Shown: positions 31,608-33,176 of the stretch, piece after piece
Layout of the letters: each line of letters begins with the position of its first letter
Position numbering within the stretch: the first letter of the stretch is position 1
Source of the DNA: Desulfosporosinus sp. I2
GTDB lineage: Bacteria > Bacillota > Desulfitobacteriia > Desulfitobacteriales > Desulfitobacteriaceae
Reading direction: 5' to 3'
NCBI RefSeq assembly: GCF_000960765.1
Contig: NZ_JYNH01000040.1
Coordinates: forward strand, 1 to 33,176
Length of the DNA: 33,176 nt
The notes under the pieces: model-generated
The model's database searches: none
What the model was told of the DNA's origin: nothing
What the model saw: only the letters and a program-made list of their open reading frames with translations
Made by a program: the position numbers and the translations under genes

Positions 31608-31636
31608 AGCATAACATAAATGTTCCAGAATTTCAA
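31608..31636 (-). promoter_or_regulatory. Promoter of the tRNA/tadA cluster
   Basis: TTGAAA (31631-31636), 17 bp, TATGCT (31608-31613), about 20 bases before tRNA-Ser(UGA). Confidence 0.65.
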
Positions 31637-31693
31637 CTAACATCATTTAGTATTTTTTACTATTCATAGAAGCCATCCATGACAAAGGGGACC

Positions 31694-32959
31694 TTACCCA
31701 ATATATTCTACACCCATATAAGGTTGAAGAGCTTTAGGAACGCGTACTCTGCCGTCTTGTTCCTGGTAATTTTCTATGATCGCGGCTACAGTACGTCCAA
31801 TTGCTAATCCACTGCCATTTAGCGTGTGGAGATACTCTGGTTTTTCCTTAGGACCTCTCCTAAAACGAAGGTTTGCTCGACGAGCTTGAAAATCTTCAAA
31901 ATTACTACAAGAAGAAATTTCCCTATAGGTATTAAAGCTAGGCAGCCATACTTCTAAATCATAGGTTTTGGCAGAGGTAAACCCAAGATCCCCAGCCGAT
32001 AACGCCATAACTCGGTAGGGAAGCTCTAATATTTGGAGAATGCTTTCCGCATCTCTTGTAAGCATTTCCAGCTCCTCATAGGACTTCTCTGGAAGACAAA
32101 ATTTTACGAGTTCTACTTTATTAAATTGGTGTTGACGGATAAGCCCTCGTGTATCCCGGCCAGCCGAACCCGCTTCCGAACGAAAACAAGCGCTATAGGC
32201 ACAGTGACGAATTGGGAGTTGGCTACCATCTAAAATTTCCTCACGATAAAGATTGGTAACTGGCACCTCAGCTGTAGGAATCAAGAAGTAATCAGTTCCC
32301 ACGATTTTAAAGGCATCATCCTCAAACTTAGGAAGTTGACCAGTCCCCGTCATGGAAGCACGATTAACTATGTAGGGTGGAAGTATTTCAGTATAGCCAT
32401 TTGTGGTGTGGCGATCAAGCATCAGCGATATAAGAGAACGTTCTAGCTTGGCACCTAACCCTTTATAAAAGGTAAAGCGTGCCCCAGTGACTTTAGCAGC
32501 TCTGGTGAAATCTAAAACATCCAGCTTTTCTCCAATTTCATAGTGTGCCTTTGGCTCAAAGTCATAAACACGAGGGGTACCCCATGTGCGAACTTGAACA
32601 TTGGCAGTTTCATCTGAACCAATCGGAACGCTGGAATGAGGGATGTTAGGAATTTCATAAAGGACCTTTTCCATTGCTTGCACTATATCTGATGATTTTT
32701 GTTCCAAATCCTTGATTGTTTGACCAACTTCGCGCATTTCTAAGACGAGGCTTTCGGCGTCTTTCCCACTTTTTTTAAGACGTCCAACTTCTTCCGAGAC
32801 AGAATTACGCCGAGCTTTTAAAGTTTCAATTTCAAAGAGGAGTTTTCGTCGCTCCTCTTCTTGAATTAGAAATTGGTCAAGACTAATGACGGCATGCCTC
32901 TTTTGCAATGCTTCTTTAACCACGTTAGGATTATTACGAACAAACTTAAGATCCAACAT
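31694..32959 (-). CDS. serS: seryl-tRNA synthetase
   Basis: Charges tRNA-Ser. The 421-residue product has the N-terminal long coiled-coil arm (about 30-100) that grips the long variable arm of tRNA-Ser. The class II core has motif 2 ([20 protein letters not shown]) and motif 3 ([18 protein letters not shown]). The start is the ATG at 32957-32959 ([11 protein letters not shown]), after GGGAGG. An upstream in-frame start to 33004 would read into a repeat element. Three tRNA-Ser genes lie downstream. No T-box leader was seen; the upstream region is repeat R6. Confidence 0.96.
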   Translation of the reverse strand: MLDLKFVRNNPNVVKEALQKRHAVISLDQFLIQEEERRKLLFEIETLKARRNSVSEEVGRLKKSGKDAESLVLEMREVGQTIKDLEQKSSDIVQAMEKVLYEIPNIPHSSVPIGSDETANVQVRTWGTPRVYDFEPKAHYEIGEKLDVLDFTRAAKVTGARFTFYKGLGAKLERSLISLMLDRHTTNGYTEILPPYIVNRASMTGTGQLPKFEDDAFKIVGTDYFLIPTAEVPVTNLYREEILDGSQLPIRHCAYSACFRSEAGSAGRDTRGLIRQHQFNKVELVKFCLPEKSYEELEMLTRDAESILQILELPYRVMALSAGDLGFTSAKTYDLEVWLPSFNTYREISSCSNFEDFQARRANLRFRRGPKEKPEYLHTLNGSGLAIGRTVAAIIENYQEQDGRVRVPKALQPYMGVEYIG

Positions 32960-32984
32960 ACTAAAAACCTCCCATGTCAATAAA

Positions 32985-33138
32985 GAAAACTTGGCTAGCG
33001 CCAAGCGCTGGTCATGGATGACCGAGTGTCCCTGAAGCCATGGATGGCGAGAAGGGACCCACAGGCGCTGGCGGTTACCTTAGTTGTACTTATACTTTCA
33101 GAAAGTATTAACTGTCAAGCTATACTTTCTGACTAGTA
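32985..33138 (+). repeat. Intergenic hairpin-rich repeat copy R6
   Basis: It runs from GAAAACTTGGCTAGCG to TGACTAGTA. It includes CCAAGCGCTGG, the core CATGGATGACCGAGTGTCCCTG, GGCGAGAAGGGACC, a TTACCTTAGTTGTACTTAT segment, and the AGAAAGTATT...CTATACTTTCT hairpin. Left end lies 25 bases before the serS start. Confidence 0.85.
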
Positions 33139-33176
33139 GAACACATAATTACTTAGGCAATGTTCATTGATCATGT

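Noticed and set aside
32985-33138. T-box leader of serS
   Set aside because: The region is a copy of the intergenic repeat; no T-box sequence or specifier loop is visible.

Overview
The window is chromosomal DNA of an anaerobic, endospore-forming Firmicute, most like the Desulfosporosinus/Desulfitobacterium group. This rests on gene content: sporulation and germination genes (spoIIR, bofA, cwlD, gerABC, gin), a single-chain pyruvate:ferredoxin oxidoreductase, a Bacillus-type SRP RNA of about 270 nt, and a gene order matching the region next to the origin in Bacillus and Clostridia. The genus is inferred from general resemblance, not from a search.

Almost everything reads on the minus strand, so transcription runs from the right end to the left. 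Right end (33.2-30.2 kb): serS, then a tRNA cluster Ser(UGA), Arg(UCG), Arg(CCU), tadA, Ser(CGA). Next (30.1-27.0 kb): a DinB-like gene, a 20-codon Lys-rich gene on the plus strand, a gene-poor stretch with decayed repeats, spoIIR, and speD on the plus strand. Then tRNA-Ser(GGA), SRP RNA, dnaX, ebfC and recR (26.9-23.4 kb), nifJ (23.1-19.5 kb), bofA, and the gerA-gerB-gerC-gin unit (18.4-14.2 kb). After that come an Orn/Lys/Arg decarboxylase-like gene, holB, ricT, yabA and rsmI (14.1-9.7 kb), abrB/spoVT-like on the plus strand, then metG, tatD, two 3D-domain wall proteins, cwlD, a GH18 lipoprotein, rnmV and rsmA, which runs off the left edge.

The most unusual content is a family of modular, hairpin-rich intergenic repeats with at least six copies (1404-1478, 3634-3806, 9426-9738, 26541-26731, 30224-30521, 32985-33138). 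They share ends (AAAACTTGGCTAG at one, TGACTAGTA at the other) and internal hairpin modules. Five of the six copies have their right-end side just after a Rho-independent terminator that fires toward them. One copy carries a 53-bp tandem array that supplies the last codons and stop of rsmI. Another appears to supply the -35 box of the SRP RNA promoter.

Two genes (tatD, gerB) are broken by a one-base deficit, each inside a run of six G/C. These may be sequencing errors or real lesions. dnaX carries an in-frame A_AAA_AAA heptamer where a -1 slip would stop two codons later, as in the E. coli tau/gamma arrangement. No phage, IS transposase, CRISPR array or rRNA was seen.
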